In this document: positions 39,856-40,532 of the stretch, one piece after another
Layout: each line of letters starts with the position of its first letter
Position numbering within the stretch: position 1 is the stretch's first letter
From: Pseudomonadota bacterium
GTDB taxonomy: Bacteria > Pseudomonadota > Alphaproteobacteria > Sphingomonadales > Sphingomonadaceae
Reading direction: 5' to 3'
DNA: 40,532 nucleotides
NCBI GenBank assembly: GCA_023400405.1
Contig: JAEXFD010000029.1
Coordinates: 1 to 40,532, forward strand
Position numbers and translations under genes: made by a program
The notes under the pieces: generated by a model
What the model saw: only the letters and a program-made list of their open reading frames with translations
Databases searched by the model: none
What the model was told of the DNA's origin: nothing

Positions 39856-40532
39856 TCAGCTCGACGGCGTGAGGTTCACCGCCGCGTACTTGCCGCGACG
39901 ATCGACCTCGAGCTCGAACTCGAGCCGGTCGCCCTCGTTGAGGGTCGGCATGCCGGCACGCTCGACCGCCGAAATGTGCACGAATGCATCGGGCTGGCCG
40001 TCGTCGCGCTGAATGAAGCCGAAGCCCTTCATCGCATTGAAGAACTTGACCGTACCGGTCGCCTTCTCGCCGGTGAGCTGGCGCTGGGGCCCGCCGCCGC
40101 CGAAGCCGCCACCGCCGCCCGGGCCGCGATCGCCGCGATCTTCGCGGGGCGCGCGCTCCTGGACCGGCATCGGCTCGCCATCGATCTTGAGCTCGGTGGC
40201 CGAGATGCGGCCGCCGCGATCGACAAGGGTGAAGCCGAGCGGCTGGCCTTCGGCCAGGCCGGTAAGGCCCGCCTGTTCGACCGACGAGATGTGGACGAAC
40301 ACGTCTTCGCCGCCATCGTCACGGACGATGAAGCCGAAGCCCTTCTGCCCATTGAAGAATTTGACGACGCCGGTGCCTTCGCCGATGACCTGCGGCGGCA
40401 TGCGGCCACCGCCGCCGAAACCACCACCGCCGCCGCCGCCGCCGAAGCCGCCGCCACCGCCGCTGCGGAAGCCGCCGCCACCGCCGCCGCCATAGCCGCC
40501 GCGACCACCACAGCCGCCGCCGCCGAAGCGAA
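39856..40532 (-). CDS. Glycine-rich protein with two cold-shock domains, partial
   Basis: The frame stays open to the right window edge, so the true start is outside. Upstream of the first in-frame ATG (40401) about 43 codons of Gly with Phe, Arg and Tyr (RGG/FGGGG-like repeats) are present, likely a disordered RNA-binding region. Two cold-shock domains follow, one starting GEGTGVVKFFNGQKGFGFIV with DVFVHISSV, and the second GEKATGTVKFFNAMKGFGFI with DAFVHISAV, each with RNP1 (KGFGFI) and RNP2 (VFVHIS or AFVHIS). They are joined by an Arg/Asp/Gly-rich linker. It probably binds single-stranded RNA or DNA as a chaperone. Terminator at 39803-39832. Confidence 0.92.
   Translation of the reverse strand, partial: RFGGGGCGGRGGYGGGGGGGFRSGGGGGFGGGGGGGGFGGGGRMPPQVIGEGTGVVKFFNGQKGFGFIVRDDGGEDVFVHISSVEQAGLTGLAEGQPLGFTLVDRGGRISATELKIDGEPMPVQERAPREDRGDRGPGGGGGFGGGGPQRQLTGEKATGTVKFFNAMKGFGFIQRDDGQPDAFVHISAVERAGMPTLNEGDRLEFELEVDRRGKYAAVNLTPSS

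Noticed and set aside
1..40532. CRISPR arrays, rRNA, prophage or insertion-sequence genes
   Set aside because: No regularly spaced direct repeats, no transposase or integrase motifs, and no rRNA sequence were seen.

Overview
This window reads as a high-GC alphaproteobacterial chromosome segment, most probably from a Sphingomonas-like member of the Sphingomonadaceae. This rests on gene content and protein style: a glycine-rich double cold-shock protein, a vWA protein carrying an IVVSGSR motif, a helix-hairpin-helix membrane protein, GH92 mannosidase, class III ADH with FghA, and acetoacetyl-CoA reductase. No database search was possible. There is no prophage, insertion sequence, CRISPR array, rRNA or recognisable tRNA. 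Gene density is close to 95 percent and no gene-free stretch exceeds 300 bases.

Region 1 (1-2424): a partial membrane-anchored OB-fold (YgiW/BOF-like) gene is divergent from a response regulator and sensor kinase pair, an arrangement like E. coli ygiW-qseBC. Region 2 (2490-7534): a glutathione-dependent formaldehyde-oxidation cluster (frmA, a VOC protein, fghA) is translationally coupled to a rubredoxin/ferredoxin-type FAD reductase, followed by a TraB/GumN protein and a small membrane protein. Region 3 (7542-9766): an ExoX-like exonuclease, clpS with a good promoter, and a Crp/Fnr regulator.

Region 4 (9836-21242): murA, convergent with a GH92 mannosidase and sharing a CTAG with it at the two stops. 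Then come a secreted beta-propeller-like orphan in a sparse patch, an ABC-2 exporter pair, a succinyl-CoA:acetate CoA-transferase, a haem-oxygenase-like diiron (HDO) protein followed by a CE2-type esterase, and a cystathionine gamma-synthase family enzyme. Region 5 (21458-26223, all minus): a long leftward run reading 96-aa membrane protein, Pmp3-like peptide, tadA, CorC-type protein, midA-like methyltransferase, GNAT and pgeF. Several of these genes overlap by ATGA.

Region 6 (26328-31958): rpmB with a strong promoter and a terminator that sits inside the 3' end of an opposing phytase-like gene; an orphan strong terminator at 27903-27946 that may end a small RNA; then phbB, hemH and a molybdenum hydroxylase large subunit overlapping hemH. 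Region 7 (32016-40532): a palindromic repeat, lgt, a helix-hairpin-helix membrane protein, a vWA lipoprotein candidate, a truncated haemoglobin, a small zinc-ribbon protein, an S9 oligopeptidase, an EamA transporter, and a glycine-rich double cold-shock protein that runs off the right edge.

Most of the window is ordinary housekeeping and accessory metabolism. The least explained signals are the orphan structured terminator region near 27.9 kb, the HDO enzyme, the OB-fold/two-component module, the molybdenum hydroxylase coupled to hemH, and the vWA protein with a TonB-receptor-like motif.
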